DNA from: Cephalopachus bancanus
Taxonomy: Eukaryota; Chordata; Mammalia; Primates; Tarsiidae
Reading direction: 5' to 3'
Length of the DNA: 64,000 nucleotides
Assembly: GCA_027257055.1 (NCBI GenBank)
Contig: JAPVLO010000162.1
Span: 868,001 to 932,000, forward strand
Below the pieces are notes generated by a model. That model was not told the DNA's origin, did no database searches, and saw only the letters and a list, made by a program, of their open reading frames with translations. Below, piece by piece: positions 39,466 to 51,389 of the stretch (position 1 is its first letter; each line of letters starts with the position of its first letter). A program made the translations under genes and the position numbers.

Positions 39466-40399
39466 TATACTGGTGAATGCATGTCATTATACATTCGTCC
39501 ACACCCATGGACTGCACAACTCAGCGGGAACCCTAGTGCAAACTAGGAACTTGGAGTGATAATGATGTGTCAATGTAGGTTCGTCAGTTGTAAAAAATGC
39601 TCTACTCTGATGGGGAATGCTGATCGTGATGGGGCTGTTTGTACGTGGGGGCAGAGAGCTTATGGGAAATCTCTGTACTTTCCATTTAATTTCATTGTGA
39701 ACCTAAAACTGATATAAAAAACAAAGTCTATTAACATATTTTTTAAAAAAGTAAGATGATCACTGTTGTACTTATGGTGTTTTTCCTTTCTGTTCCTTTG
39801 CTGGGTATGTATAAATACATAAATGTAACAACTGTGAGTATTGTATATATGCTTTTATGTCCTGCTTTTTTTAGTTCCACCTGGTTTGAAAAAATAGCAG
39901 TGTAGCATAATTATTTTTTCCAATTCGCTACAATCTTTAAAACATCATTTGTAACAATTGCACTAGGATGTTCCATAATTTATTAAGAACATCTCTATTG
40001 GTGTGATAATGTCCAGTGTTTTGTCATTCAAGAATATCCTTATACATGCATTTCTATAAATATCTGATTTTTGCATGAGATTAATGTCTAGAAGAGGAAG
40101 TATCGCATCAAAAGATAAGAACTTTAAAAAAGTTTCTGCTGCCTGCTGTGAAGTTGCATTTACAACATTTGTATCATTTTAGACTGCCCCAACCATATAC
40201 AGAAATTCCCATTTCACCACACGTTTGCTAGCACAGAATATTATTCAAGGGGATAGGGTAGGAGGACAGCCTTCCAATCTGACAGGTAAAAATGGTGTGT
40301 AGTGTGATGTCCTTTCTTTGAGTACCAAAGAAATCAAATGTCTTTCACGCATGTATTGGTCATTGTACGTCACCAGTGAATTGTCTTCTCATCTCTATA

Positions 40400-40620
40400 G
40401 GACCCGGAACCAGGTTGCCTGGGTCCAGAACCCTGGTTTTGCCACTTCCCAGATATGAGAGCTTAGACAAATCACCTACCCCCATGCCTCAGTTTCTCCA
40501 TCTAGCAGTAAACGAGATGATGTTTTGAGGATTAAATAAGTGAACACATGTAAAGTACTTAAGACAGTGTTTGATACAAACTAAGCACTTGATGCAGGTT
40601 GGCTATTATTGCTATTGCTA
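40400..40620 (+). repeat. MIR SINE
   Basis: 'ttgccacttcccagatatg', 'ctcagtttctccatctag' and 'aagtacttaagacagtg' follow the MIR consensus order. Confidence 0.75.
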
Positions 40621-40705
40621 ACTTGATTGCAAGGAATAGAGACTCAGGTTACCTCAAGAGAGCAGAGAGTTTGGTGAAGGACATGTGTGAACTAAAGCTG
40701 AAATC

Positions 40706-41640
40706 TCTAAAATAAAATAGAATAGAGACTCCCTGGTGTTTGTTCGTCTGTTTCATGTCCTTTTTTTTTTTTTTGAGTTGGAGCCTTACTCTGTCGCCCA
40801 GACTGGAGTGCACTGGCACGCCCCCGGCCACCGCAGCCTTGACCTGCTGGGTTCCAGCGATCCTTCCACTTCAGCCTTCCAAGTAGCCGGAACTACAGGC
40901 GTGCGCTACCACGCCTGGCTAATTTTTGATTTATTGTAGAGACGAGGTCTTGTCAAGTTGCCCAGGTGGGTCTCGAACCTGCGGGCTCAGACAATCCATT
41001 CGCCTCGGCCTCCCAAAGTGCTGAGATTACAGGCTGAGCCACTGAGCCCGGTCTGTTTCACATCCTTTTAAAGAAGCACTGTATACTGTGACTTCTTGGG
41101 AGATAATGGTCATGTTTTGTCCATAACATCCTACTCCCTCCTTGGCCATTGGACAGGCACAGGAATGTGATGCTATTGCGTATATGCTTGTATGTTCTGC
41201 TTTTTTTTTCTTTTGGGGGTTGGTACTTTAGTTCCACCTCCTGGTTTGAAAAATTAACATTGTAGCTTTGGAGCAAGGGTGGCTCTGTCTGGCCTCTGCC
41301 TTTCTGCTGCTGCCTCTGTCTCCATTCCTCTTTCTGTTTTAAGTGTCCTCTACTAACTCACATTTTCTGACTTGAACATGGTTTGGCTTATCATGACTTT
41401 TCCATTTCTGAGAGAGAGAAAATCTAATAGGCTCAGCCCATCTGTCTCCATCAGCCTAGAGGCCAGAAGTAATCACTCCTGCGCCCGTCCACTGGCCAAG
41501 GAGAGGGTAGGGATGTTGTGGACAAAATATGACCACTACCTTCCAAGAAGTCACAGAAGACAGTGCTTCTTAAAAAGGACTTGAAGCAGACAAACAAACA
41601 TCAGGGCATCTCTAGTCCTTATTCTATTTTATATTAAGAT
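40706..41640. repeat. Inverted duplication with an Alu in the left arm
   Basis: The left arm (40706-40758 plus 41055-41172) and right arm (41478-41640) are reverse complements at roughly 80-85% by eye. Examples are 'aagaagcactgtatactgtg' against its inverse at 41557-41577, and 'ttggccattggacaggc' against its inverse near 41485. The Alu at 40759-41054 occurs only in the left arm. Confidence 0.75.
40759..41054 (-). repeat. Alu SINE
   Basis: A reverse dimer with a low-divergence lineage-type sequence, flanked by a near-identical 'ctgtttcaygtcc' duplication. Confidence 0.92.
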
Positions 41641-42197
41641 GTTACTCGGTTGTTTATTAATTTGTAAGATCTCTTTACATATTAAGGATATATTTTGGAG
41701 GACTTGCTGATGGGCTGGGCATGAGTCAACTGAGGGAGAAGAATCAAGGCTGATTCCTTGATTGGCCTGTGTGAGCAGGCAGAATGGGAAAGAAGAGATA
41801 AGGGACAGGGGAAGATGGAAATAAATAGATCTATTTTAATCAGTTGACTTTGAGGTGTCTATTAAATCTCTAAGTAGCGACATCACCTGGGGAAAAAAAG
41901 GATGTCATTGAGAGTCCAGTGCCTAATCTCATGGGTTGCTCTTGGCCAGTAGTTCCAGTTGTTCCTTCTGTCACCTCTAAGTGTCAGAGTACCCCAGGCT
42001 CCGTTCATACATTGGCATCTCTTTTCTACCCATATTTGCTCACCCACACCCATGGCTTTAGAAATCCAAATGTTGATTAAAATTTTGCTTCTCTAGCTCT
42101 GGTTTCTCCCTTGAGCTCCAGACTTGTAAATCCAAAAGCCTAACAAAAGCTATTACATGTATTTATTGACTACCTATTAGGTCTCAAGCACTTGTTT

Positions 42198-42350
42198 ATT
42201 TTTAGAGATGATGTATCGCTATGTTGCCCAAGCTGGAGTGCAATGGCTAATCACAGGTGCAATCACAGCACACCGTAGCCTCGAACTTATGGCTTCAAGT
42301 AATCCTTCCACCTCAATCTCCTGAGTATCCGGGACTACAGGTGCCCAGCT
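42198..42350 (-). repeat. Alu fragment
   Basis: An old reverse Alu monomer-like piece. Confidence 0.7.
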
Positions 42351-42550
42351 CAAGCACTCCATTAAGTACTCAGAATATAAGGCTGAATAGAACAGACAAG
42401 CTCTCCTGTAGTTGAGAGTCTTAGCCAAAGCAATTAAGAAAGAGAAAAATAAATGGCATCCAAATTGGAAAGGAGGAAATCAAATTGTCCCTGTTTGCAG
42501 ATAACACGATCTTATATATAGAAAACCTTAAAAGCTCCACCAAAAACCTC

Positions 42551-42640
42551 TTTTTTTTTTTAAAGTGAGAAAGCAGGATTTATTGAGAGGACAGAGAGGC
42601 TCCCACAGTGGGAGGAGGGGACCTGAAGTGGTTGCCCCCC
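42551..42640 (-). repeat. Poly(A)-tailed retroposed segment ending like an LTR R region
   Basis: On the minus strand it reads a short unique segment, then 'caataaatcctgctttctc' and 'acttt' followed by an A tail (the T-run 42551-42561). The same 'ataaatcctgctttctcact' string occurs in the LTR at 49139-49158. Imperfect 8-bp duplications ('aaaacctc', 'aaaactct') flank it. Confidence 0.55.
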
Positions 42641-42698
42641 AAAACTCTTAAAATTGATAAGCAAATTCAGTAAAGTTGCAGGATACAAAACTAACCTA

Positions 42699-43060
<362 letters not shown>

Positions 43061-43080
43061 TTTTAAAAATAAAAAAAAAA

Positions 43081-43361
43081 AGCCGGGCTCGGTGGCTCAG
43101 CCTGTAATCCTGCGCCTTTGGGAGGCTGAGGTGAGTGGATTGCCTGAGCCCGCGGGTTCGAGACCCGCCTGGGCAGCGAGACCTCATCTCTGCAATAAAT
43201 CAAAAAATCAGCCGGGCGTGGTAGCGCATGCCTGTAATTCTGGTTACTTGGAAGGCTGAGGTGGAAGGATTGCCGGAGCCCAGCAGGTCGAGGCAGCAGC
43301 CACTGCACTCCAGTCTGGGTGACAGAGTGAGACTCCAACTCAAAAAAAAAAAAAAAATTAA
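43081..43361 (+). repeat. Alu SINE (second of three)
   Basis: A lineage-type dimer ('gccgggctcggtggctcagc' head) starting directly after the tail of the previous Alu. Confidence 0.92.
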
Positions 43362-43370
43362 AAAAAGGAA

Positions 43371-43660
43371 GCCAGATGTGGTGTCTTACACCTGTAATCT
43401 CGGCATTTTGGGAGGTTACGGAGAGAGGACTGCCTGAACCCAGGGGTCCAAGGCTAGCCTAGGCAACATGGCAAGACTTTGTCTCTACAGTAAATTAAAA
43501 AATTAGCCATGTGTGGTGGTGTGTGCCTGTAGTCCCAGTTATTTGGAAGGTTGAGGCAGAAGAATCACCTGAGCCCAGCAGGTTGAGGATGAGATAGCTG
43601 TGCTTGTGCATTGCACTCCAGCCTGGGTAACAGTGAGACTCCAGCTCAAAACAAAAGTTA
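43371..43660 (+). repeat. Alu SINE (third of three)
   Basis: A third direct-orientation dimer starting in the tail of the second. Confidence 0.88.
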
Positions 43661-43797
43661 AAAATTAGAAAAATGAAGCAATTCCATTTATAATAGCTAA
43701 GTAAATAAACAAATAAACCTAGGAATAAACTGGACCAACGAATATTAAGATCTCTACAAAGAAAACTATAAAACACTGATGAAAGAAATTGAAGAGG

Positions 43798-43846
43798 ACT
43801 CGCGCACGTCGCGCGCGCGCACACACACACGCGCGCGCGCACACCC
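43798..43846. repeat. CG/CA alternating simple repeat
   Basis: Alternating purine-pyrimidine tract of CG and CA dinucleotides inside the L1; potential Z-DNA former. Confidence 0.85.
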
Positions 43847-44489
43847 CATGTTCAGGAACTGGAAGAATTAATATTGTGAAAATGACCAAACTACCAAATG
43901 TGATCTACAGATTCAATGCAAGCCCCATCAAAATACCAATGGCATTCTTCACAGAAATAGAAGAAAATCCTAAAATTCTTATGGAACCACTGAAGACCCT
44001 GAAGAGCCAAAATAATTCTGACCAAAAGGATTTCCTGGACTTCACACTCTCCTGAGTAGTACCAGACAGTAAGTCAGTAAGCAAATAAACAAGCAGGTAT
44101 CAAAGAAAGCAAGGGAATGAGAAATGACATTTGAGCTGCTTCTCTAAAGACATGAGGAAGCTAGCCATGTGGAGACCTGAGAACGTATCATCTAGGCAGA
44201 AGGCATAGCCAGTGCAGAGGTTCTGAGGCAAGAACCCATATGAAGCGTTTACAGGAGAGAGAGAAGGGCCATGAGCATGGAACAGGGAACACACAGGAGA
44301 TGTTGCAGATGAGGCTGAAAGAAGAGATTGCATAGAGTAGGGCTGCCTGGGCGAAATCAGACTATATAAGTAAGTCCTGTGGGCATCACACAGCAACTGA
44401 ATTTTATTTTCGTGCAATAAGAAGACTGTGAAGGAACTGGTGTGATCTGATTTATGTCTTTATTTACTTACTTATTTATTGTTTTTGTT

Positions 44490-44775
44490 TTTTGAGTTGA
44501 AGTCTCACTCTGTCGCCCAGGCTGGAGTGCAGTGGCACACTCATGGCCACCGCGGGCTCGACCTACTGGGCTCAGGTAACCCTTATGTCTCAGCCCTCCA
44601 AGTAGCTGGAACCATAAGCACGTGCCACCACGCCCGGCTAATTTTTTTTATTTATTGTAGAGATGAGATCTCGCCATGTTGCTCAGGCTGGTCTCGAACC
44701 CCTGAGCTCAGCCAGTCCTCTTGCCTCTGCCTCTCAAAGTGCTGGGATTACAGGTTTGAGCCATCGTGTCCAGCA
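44490..44775 (-). repeat. Alu SINE
   Basis: A reverse dimer of the lineage type. Confidence 0.92.
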
Positions 44776-44814
44776 TGTTTCTTTATTTTGTATTTTTTGT
44801 TTATTTGTTTGTTT

Positions 44815-45100
44815 TAGTTTTTTAAGTCGGAGTCTCATTGTTGCCCAGGCTGGAGTGCAGTGGCACGCTCACGGCCACCACGGCCTCGACCTGCTGGGCT
44901 TAGGCCACCCTCAGCCTTCCAAGTAGCTGGGACTACAGGCATACGCTACCTCACGTGGCTAATTTTTTAAAAAATTTATTTTAGACATGAGGTCTTGCCA
45001 AGTTTCCCAGGTTGACCTCAAACCCTTGGGCTCAGGCAATCTTCTCACCTCAGCCTCACAAAGTGCTAGAATTATAGGCGTGAGCCACCACTCCCAGCTT
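44815..45100 (-). repeat. Alu SINE
   Basis: A second reverse Alu about 40 bp from the previous one. Confidence 0.9.
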
Positions 45101-45679
45101 GATTTATGTCTTTAAAAGAACATTCTGGCTGCTGGCTGCAGAGGCAACAGTGAAAACTGAGAGTATACTGCAGTAATCTAAGTGAGACAGCGACAGTGCC
45201 AGAGGAGGGACAAGTGGTAGTTGATGTGAGAAGTTTTTTGGAGATAAAACTGACAGGATTTCCTGATGAATTAGATATGGGGGGGTGAGAGGAAGAAAGG
45301 AATCAAGAATAACAGTTGGATTTTTGGTTATATCAGCTAAGTAGAGAAAGGTGTACTATTAAGTAATACAGGAAAGAACGGGAAGGCTGGGGGAAAAGTT
45401 ATTTTGGTGAAGTGGCCTTTTTTGGTAAGAAATGGTTGAGAAAAACACTTTTATTTTGAACCTGACAAGTTTGAAACATGTCAGGTAGCGATGTCAAGTA
45501 GTTGGTTGGACAAGGTGAGTCTGCAGCTTTAGAGGTCAATGTTGGCATTTCCTAGGTAGATGAGATGACCTTGGAAAAACTGCAGATGGAGGAGGCAGAG
45601 CAGGAAAGGAAAAGAGCCAGGAAACTGCAATGTCTCTGAAGGCAGAGAAAGTTTTCAAGAAGGAAGGGTGAATGATTGG

Positions 45680-46185
45680 CAGGACTAATTTTATGTGCCA
45701 ACTGAACTGTGCTTGGGAGTGCCCAGATAACTGGTAAAATATTATTTCTGGGTGTCTTTGTGAGGGTGTTTTGGGAAGTGATTAGCACTTGGATTGGTAG
45801 ACTAAGATCAACCTCACCAATGAGGGTGAGCACCATCCAATCCTTTGAGGGGCTGAATAGAACTAAGAGGCAGAGGAAAGATGAGGTTTCTCTGTCTGCC
45901 TAAGCTGGGCATCCATCTTCTCCTATCCTTGAACCTTAGTGCTCCTGGTTCTCCAGGCTTCAGACTTGAACCAAGAATTACACCATCAGCTCTCCAGGTT
46001 CTCAGTCTTCAGGGTTGGACTAGCATGACACCACCAGCTTTCCTAGACCTCCAGCTTGCAGGCAGCAGATTGTGGGACTTCTCACCTCCCTAATTGAGTG
46101 AGTCAATCTGTCATAATCTGTCTCTTTCTGTATCTCTGTATATACCTGATTGGTTCTGTTTTTCTGGAGGATTCTGACAAATGCA
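45680..46185. repeat. Old interspersed repeat
   Basis: The end 'ttggttctgtttttctggag' is the inverse of the start of the repeat at 29660; the body has the 'ctccaggcttcagacttg' pattern. The family name is uncertain. Confidence 0.5.
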
Positions 46186-46510
46186 GTGACCAGTAGTGTT
46201 TACCGTTTCAACAAGGTCAAGGAAAAAGACTCATGTCCACTGGACTTGGCTATCTAGAGGTCAGAATGACTTGGCAAGAGCTCTTTCAGTAGAGCAGCAA
46301 GATGGGACCCCAGCTGGAGTAAGAGGTAAGAAGGTGGAGACAATGGGTTCAGGCAACTCTGGTGTGAAGAGCAGAGGAATGGGGCGGTAACTTGTTTAGT
46401 TCTACTTCCACTCTTGTGGTCTTCTTGTTGATTCCAGGGCCAGCATCACAGTCTACTCATTCATTTACATTTCACAAAGTCATTGTAGCTTTGTAGTATA
46501 ATTGAGCATG

Positions 46511-47052
46511 TATGAGGTTCAACAATTAGGTTCGTGAACCATCCTAGAAAAAATGCTCCATACCTCATCGCTGAATATCACTATGGTCACCTTTGAAGTA
46601 CCCCCCTTGGGAAGCTATGCACCAACACCGGCGCCTAGTCCACCCGTCATAGCAATCTTGGAACTCTTTTTCTGGAATGGTCATCAGAGCTGTCATTGTT
46701 ATTTGTTGAGGTCTGACAATTAAGTTTGCAAACTTGCCACCGTGCGCGTACGTTGGCAGTGCTGTACAAATAATTGTATTGGAACAACCTCCCTACTCAC
46801 CTGATCTGGCTCCCAGTGACATTTTTCTTTACCTGAAGAGAAAGAAAATATGGAAAGGAAGACATTTTGAGGACATTCAGGACACCAGAGTAATAAGACA
46901 ACAGCTCTGATGGCCATTCCAAAAAGCGTTCTAAAATTGCTTTGATGGGTGGACTAGGTGCTGGCATCAATACACAGTTTCCCAAGGGGAGGACTTCAAA
47001 GGTGATCGTTGGGATAGGTTCGCGAACTTAATTGTTCGACCGTGTATGTAAA
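46511..47052 (+). mobile_element. Second mariner family, fold-back composite
   Basis: The outer ends are inverted repeats ('caacaattaggttcgtgaac' on the left, inverse of 'gttcgcgaacttaattgttc' on the right). A further 5' end sits internally at about 46708-46735 ('ctgacaattaagtttgcaaa'). The right portion (46785-47030) encodes mariner C-terminal codons (PPYSPDLAPSD, then VSQGEDFKGD). The left portion (46515-46700) encodes the same C-terminal region on the opposite strand. Confidence 0.75.
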
Positions 47053-47208
47053 TTAGTGAATATTTACCCTCCAAAGGAGCAAGTTTCTGCCATTCATCTC
47101 ATTTGCTACTCTTCTTTTTCAAAAAGAGTTTTTAAAGAATTTTTACCCATTTTTCTTCCAAATGAACTTTAAAATAATCATTTCAAATGTTAAAAAAATG
47201 ATATATAT

Positions 47209-47325
47209 ATATTTTTAGAGACCAGGTCTCACTGTATTCCAAGCAGACTAGTCTCAAACTCCTGGCTCTCTCCTTGGCCTCCCAAAGTGCTGGGATTACA
47301 GACATGTGCCACTGCATCCGGCCTC
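47209..47325 (-). repeat. Alu fragment
   Basis: A reverse left-monomer piece with an internal deletion. Confidence 0.75.
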
Positions 47326-48829
47326 AAAATTTGATATTTTAAATGAAGCAGTACTAAAAATATAAACCAAGTTGTAGAGAATTAATGATCTTATAAAATA
47401 TTGAGGGGCTTTACCCAGAAACAAGAGTTGTTTCTCCATTTATTTATTGAGGCCTCTCTTATCTAGCTCAATAAAGTTTTATAGTTTTCTTCACGTAAAT
47501 TTTTGTTCATTTCTTGATAAATGTGTTTCTTTCTTTAATGCATTTTGCCTATGTGGAATGGGAGTTTTTTTCTCCCATTTCTTATATCGAAAAGCTATTG
47601 ATGGGGAATATTTAGCTTTAATCTAATCACATATTTTCTAGTGGTTTTCTAGATGTTTCACAAAATGATATTTTGGCTATTTCTTTATTATTTTCCAATA
47701 TGTCTTACTTATCATTTTTCCTCCTCCTCCTTAATCTTCTCTTCTCCTCCTATTCTCTTTATCCTTCTCCTCGTTTTACTTCTGATCTTATTGTATTGGC
47801 TACAACTTGTAAACCAAAGTTCAATATCAGCACTGGTGGCAGAATCTCCATTTCTAATTGAATTGGAATTCCCTTGTATTTAACTGTTAAGTAAGGGCTT
47901 AGCTATTCTTTTGAAATAAGATTTTTATCAATTAAGGAAATAGCCTCACTTTATTAATTTTTAAATATGCCTATTGAATATCATTAAAATGATCATATAC
48001 TTTCCTGAGGATATTGACATTGATCTTTCTGATGGCTTCTCTGTATAACATGTTTCCTCCAAGTTAGTTTTTCTGATTGTTTTCTCTCTTCCATGTTAGA
48101 AAATGTCCTGGATGTCTGGTCATCTTTGGTCGTGATTAAGATTGGGATGTAGGAATGGGAAGTTGGTCAGAAACTCTGAGCTCACAGGGTGGATTTGCCA
48201 CAATAGAGTGATCTAATGGAGCTGATTCTGGAGAATCCCCTATGTCCGTATGTTTAGATCTTTCCTCATGGGCTGGTGAAAGGTCCCAGATAGAGTCTTG
48301 CGGTCTCCAACCTGGGCAGCAAAGGTCCTGCTCCCACCATTTTGGGAGACAGTCAGGGAAGGCTCAGGGTCTCTGCATTTGGCATTCCATGTGCATGTCC
48401 TTTAATCTTCTTGTTTTCAGCATTTTCAGTAGGGTGTCTGTTCACAACTGTGCCTGAAGCTTTCCCAGTCTAGACATTATACTTTCTTCAGAGGAACATC
48501 CTCCATACTCTGGCAGGTATTGAGAAGGACTGTTGCCCAGTGGTTTGGAGTTAGGGAAGAGGTCTGGGGATCTAACTGCATGTCAGCCCAGTCCTTTCCC
48601 ACAGTTCAGAGATACCTTGGACTGCCAGTTTCAAGCCTTGTGAGAACCTCGCGATGTAAATGGAGTTGGCTGTCAGTTTTCCCTGCTGCCAGTTTGAGAT
48701 GTCTTTTTCCTCGGGGCTGATAAGTCAGTAAACGCATGACTGCCTGCCATCCTGTCTCAAAAATTCTGTTGCTGTTGTCTCCTTTCCTGGTCTTTTTGAG
48801 ACAGGAGATAGCTAGAAAAAGGCTAGGCA

Positions 48830-49500
48830 GACAGACAGATGGGTCCTCTGGTAACAATGTAGTGAACGCCTGGCAGGCCTCTCAGGTGCAGCATTGGTAA
48901 ACAAATTCCCTGAAAGCCTCTCAAGCTAGAGCTCAAGTATTCAACTGTTGGGATCAAAAAGCAACCAATCGGCTCACCATTAGGCCTCTATCTCCTGCCG
49001 ATTGGTCCTTAATACTGATGCATCAGAACAGCTACAGCTCACAGCTAGTGCTAGCCAATCGGCTTGGACTTAGGGCTATATAAGCACCAGGCTTTCAGGC
49101 CCCATATGGGGGCTGCTGTGGGAGCTTTTCTGTCTTCAATAAATCCTGCTTTCTCACTTTATGGCAGTCCTTGTCCCTCATTCTTCCTGGGCATGTGACA
49201 AGAACCTCGACCCTGAAGAGCTGCAGAAAATCGTTGGAATCGAAAAGCTGTGCACCCCAGAGGCTGGCTTACTGGCCAACAGAGCCCGTCGAACCAGGAG
49301 AAACTCTGAAGCTGAGATACCTCGGGGGCTAGGCTTACCCCCCACCAAACCAGCAACACTCTCAGGGCTTGGCTTGCTGGCCTATCAGAGCTGACACTTC
49401 CGGGGCTAGGCTTACCAGCCCCTTGACGACCCTTTCTGGAGCTTGGCTGGAAGACCCATTGAGCTTACACTCTCAAAACCCAGGCTGACCTGAAAAATCC
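48830..49500 (+). mobile_element. Solo-LTR-like element of an endogenous retrovirus
   Basis: Core promoter elements lie in order: CCAAT-type boxes (for example 49055-49059), TATATAAG at 49077-49084 and AATAAA at 49138-49143, followed by a U5-like region with repeated 'ggggctaggcttac' motifs. No gag, pol or env reading frame is seen on either side, so it is taken as a solo LTR. The exact ends are uncertain. Confidence 0.65.
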
Positions 49501-50445
49501 ACATCAGTTTCATCCTCGATTTGCAAATCTCTGTACTGAAATTTTAGTGGGGTTTTGGGACAGAGGGAAATTAGATGTATGCATCTAATCACCACCTTAA
49601 CCCAGAACCCTTCCTTCCCTTTTCAATATATTTTAAAAATCATAATTCCTGGGAATAACCTTAGTTGATCATGGAGGATTACTATTTTAATGTACTGGGA
49701 TATGTTTATTTCTGTCTTTCCATTTAGAAGTCTTTAAGTGAACATGATTAGCAGGAAATGGGCCTTTCTAAGAGAAGGATTCAAAGAAAATATCTCCGGA
49801 GGGATAACTTTTATTTAGTATAGGAGGGGAAACCAGAGGCTGGGTCCCAGTTTGCAGCCTCCAGGCAGCCCCTAATGGATGAGGGGGAGTTGGGGAGGGG
49901 GAGTAGGATGTAGTGGCCCCTGAAGGTACATCTGAAGATGTCTTCTGTCATGTTTTGTTTAGGGGCCCAGAATAAATCTCAGCCATTATTGTTGATGACC
50001 CTGAGAGGAGCTCAGCTGGTGACCTGGTTTGATCTTACATCAATTGGGGGAATTCTGTGATCAGAAAAGGAGTCCTGGTTGCCTTTCTGAAATGCAGCCC
50101 ATTGCCCATATGGGCCCCAGAATCATTCATTCATTATTTACTTATCAAATAGTCACATAGCGTCTCCCAGGGGCAAAGTGGTATGTTCATTCTTAGAGCC
50201 TGCCCTAGGGGATTGTTTCAGCAATGCCCCTCCTTACACCCCCTTCAAGAGGGAAGCCAATGGAAAGGGAGTTCAGGGTCACATCCATGGTGACAAAAAT
50301 TTCTCTCTCTGTCTGTGGCTTGTGATAAGGAATAAATAAGGAGACTTTTATAAAGCATTCACCACGGTGCTTGGCACATAGTTGAAAAGGAAGAGCTTTA
50401 AAAGGTGCAGAGAGCCTGGGGTGCTTTATGTTCTCCTGATACTTT

Positions 50446-50570
50446 TTTTTTTTTGGTAGAGTTGAGGTCTGTGCTGCCCAGGCTGGTCTCAAACTCCTGA
50501 ACTCAAGTGATCTCCCACTTCAGCCTCCCAAAGTGCTGAGATTTCAGGTATGAGCCATCACGCCCAGCTT
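50446..50570 (-). repeat. Alu fragment
   Basis: The left-monomer portion of a reverse Alu. Confidence 0.75.
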
Positions 50571-51004
50571 TTCTCCTGATACTTTTTAAATCATTAGCAT
50601 TTGGGGAAGAAAGTGTGAAGGGATTTAGAAACTCGAAACCACATCAGTGAGTCAGTACCACTTAAATCAGTCCTTCCTACAGTGTATCAGGGCCCATGAC
50701 ATATCCATAGTGACCATTCCCTTCTCTTGGTCACCTTCAACATGTGTCAGCTTTTGCCCGGATTCTCTTACTTTCCGGGGAGGCTGCACACTCCTTGTTT
50801 GATGCTACCGTTCCCTCCTCACCTCTTACTGGGGACAAGTTGTTATCCTAATAACCAGCTTGGCTCACCATTCTTTCTGGTAGACATTTCTGAAACTCTG
50901 AGTATCTTTTAGAGAGGTGTTTTAGCAAAAAGAAACACTACACAGGATTGACATTTGGCAGTTCACCTGTGAACTCCGGTGTAGCAGTGCAAAGGTTGGA
51001 AACC

Positions 51005-51170
51005 ACCCGGTGGTGGACAGGGCGGACAGAGAGGCCGGGTTCAAGTCTCTGCCAAGCTGAGCAATCTTGGGCAAGTTCGGTAATTTTCTGAGTCTTAATT
51101 TACCCCATCTGCAAAATGGGCACACACACAGGGTAGCAGTGAGGACTTAATGAGCTAAGGGACGTAGAGG
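51005..51170 (+). repeat. MIR SINE
   Basis: 'gggttcaagtctctgcca', 'ccccatctgcaaaatgggca' and 'tgaggacttaatgagctaag' follow MIR order. It lies just upstream of the PRRT4 CpG island. Confidence 0.75.
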
Positions 51171-51389
51171 TGTCTCTTATTCTTCTACTAATGGTCGAGG
51201 CTTAACAAATGGAGTGGCTCTTACTGCCTGGGGCGCCCTCCTGGGCAAGCTGCCGCGTGTGCGTGTGTGCGCGCGCATGTGCGTGTGCGCGCGCTCTGAC
51301 CCGCGCGGTGTGTTTCCTAGGGAAGGCGTGCGTGTGGATGTGTGTGCTGGGCCGCCCTGGGAGCGTGTGACTGCCCTCGCCAGGCTGAG

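Larger units (their letters stand above)
37470..39735 (+). mobile_element. Old L1 LINE 3' part, with two Alus and a mariner nested in it
   Basis: ORF2-end codons are recognisable ('gaaataccactgctcacc', 'gatgtggagctacaggag', 'cactgctctggaagacaagc') and an L1M-type 3' UTR ends near 39735. Insertions are Alu 37518-37817 (with a 'catatct' duplication), Alu 38294-38587 and the mariner at 38890-39465. Many stops make it inactive. Confidence 0.8.

Noticed and set aside
43798..43846. The CG/CA tract as a regulatory Z-DNA switch
   Set aside because: It lies within a dead L1 next to three Alus with no gene nearby, so a regulatory role is not supported.
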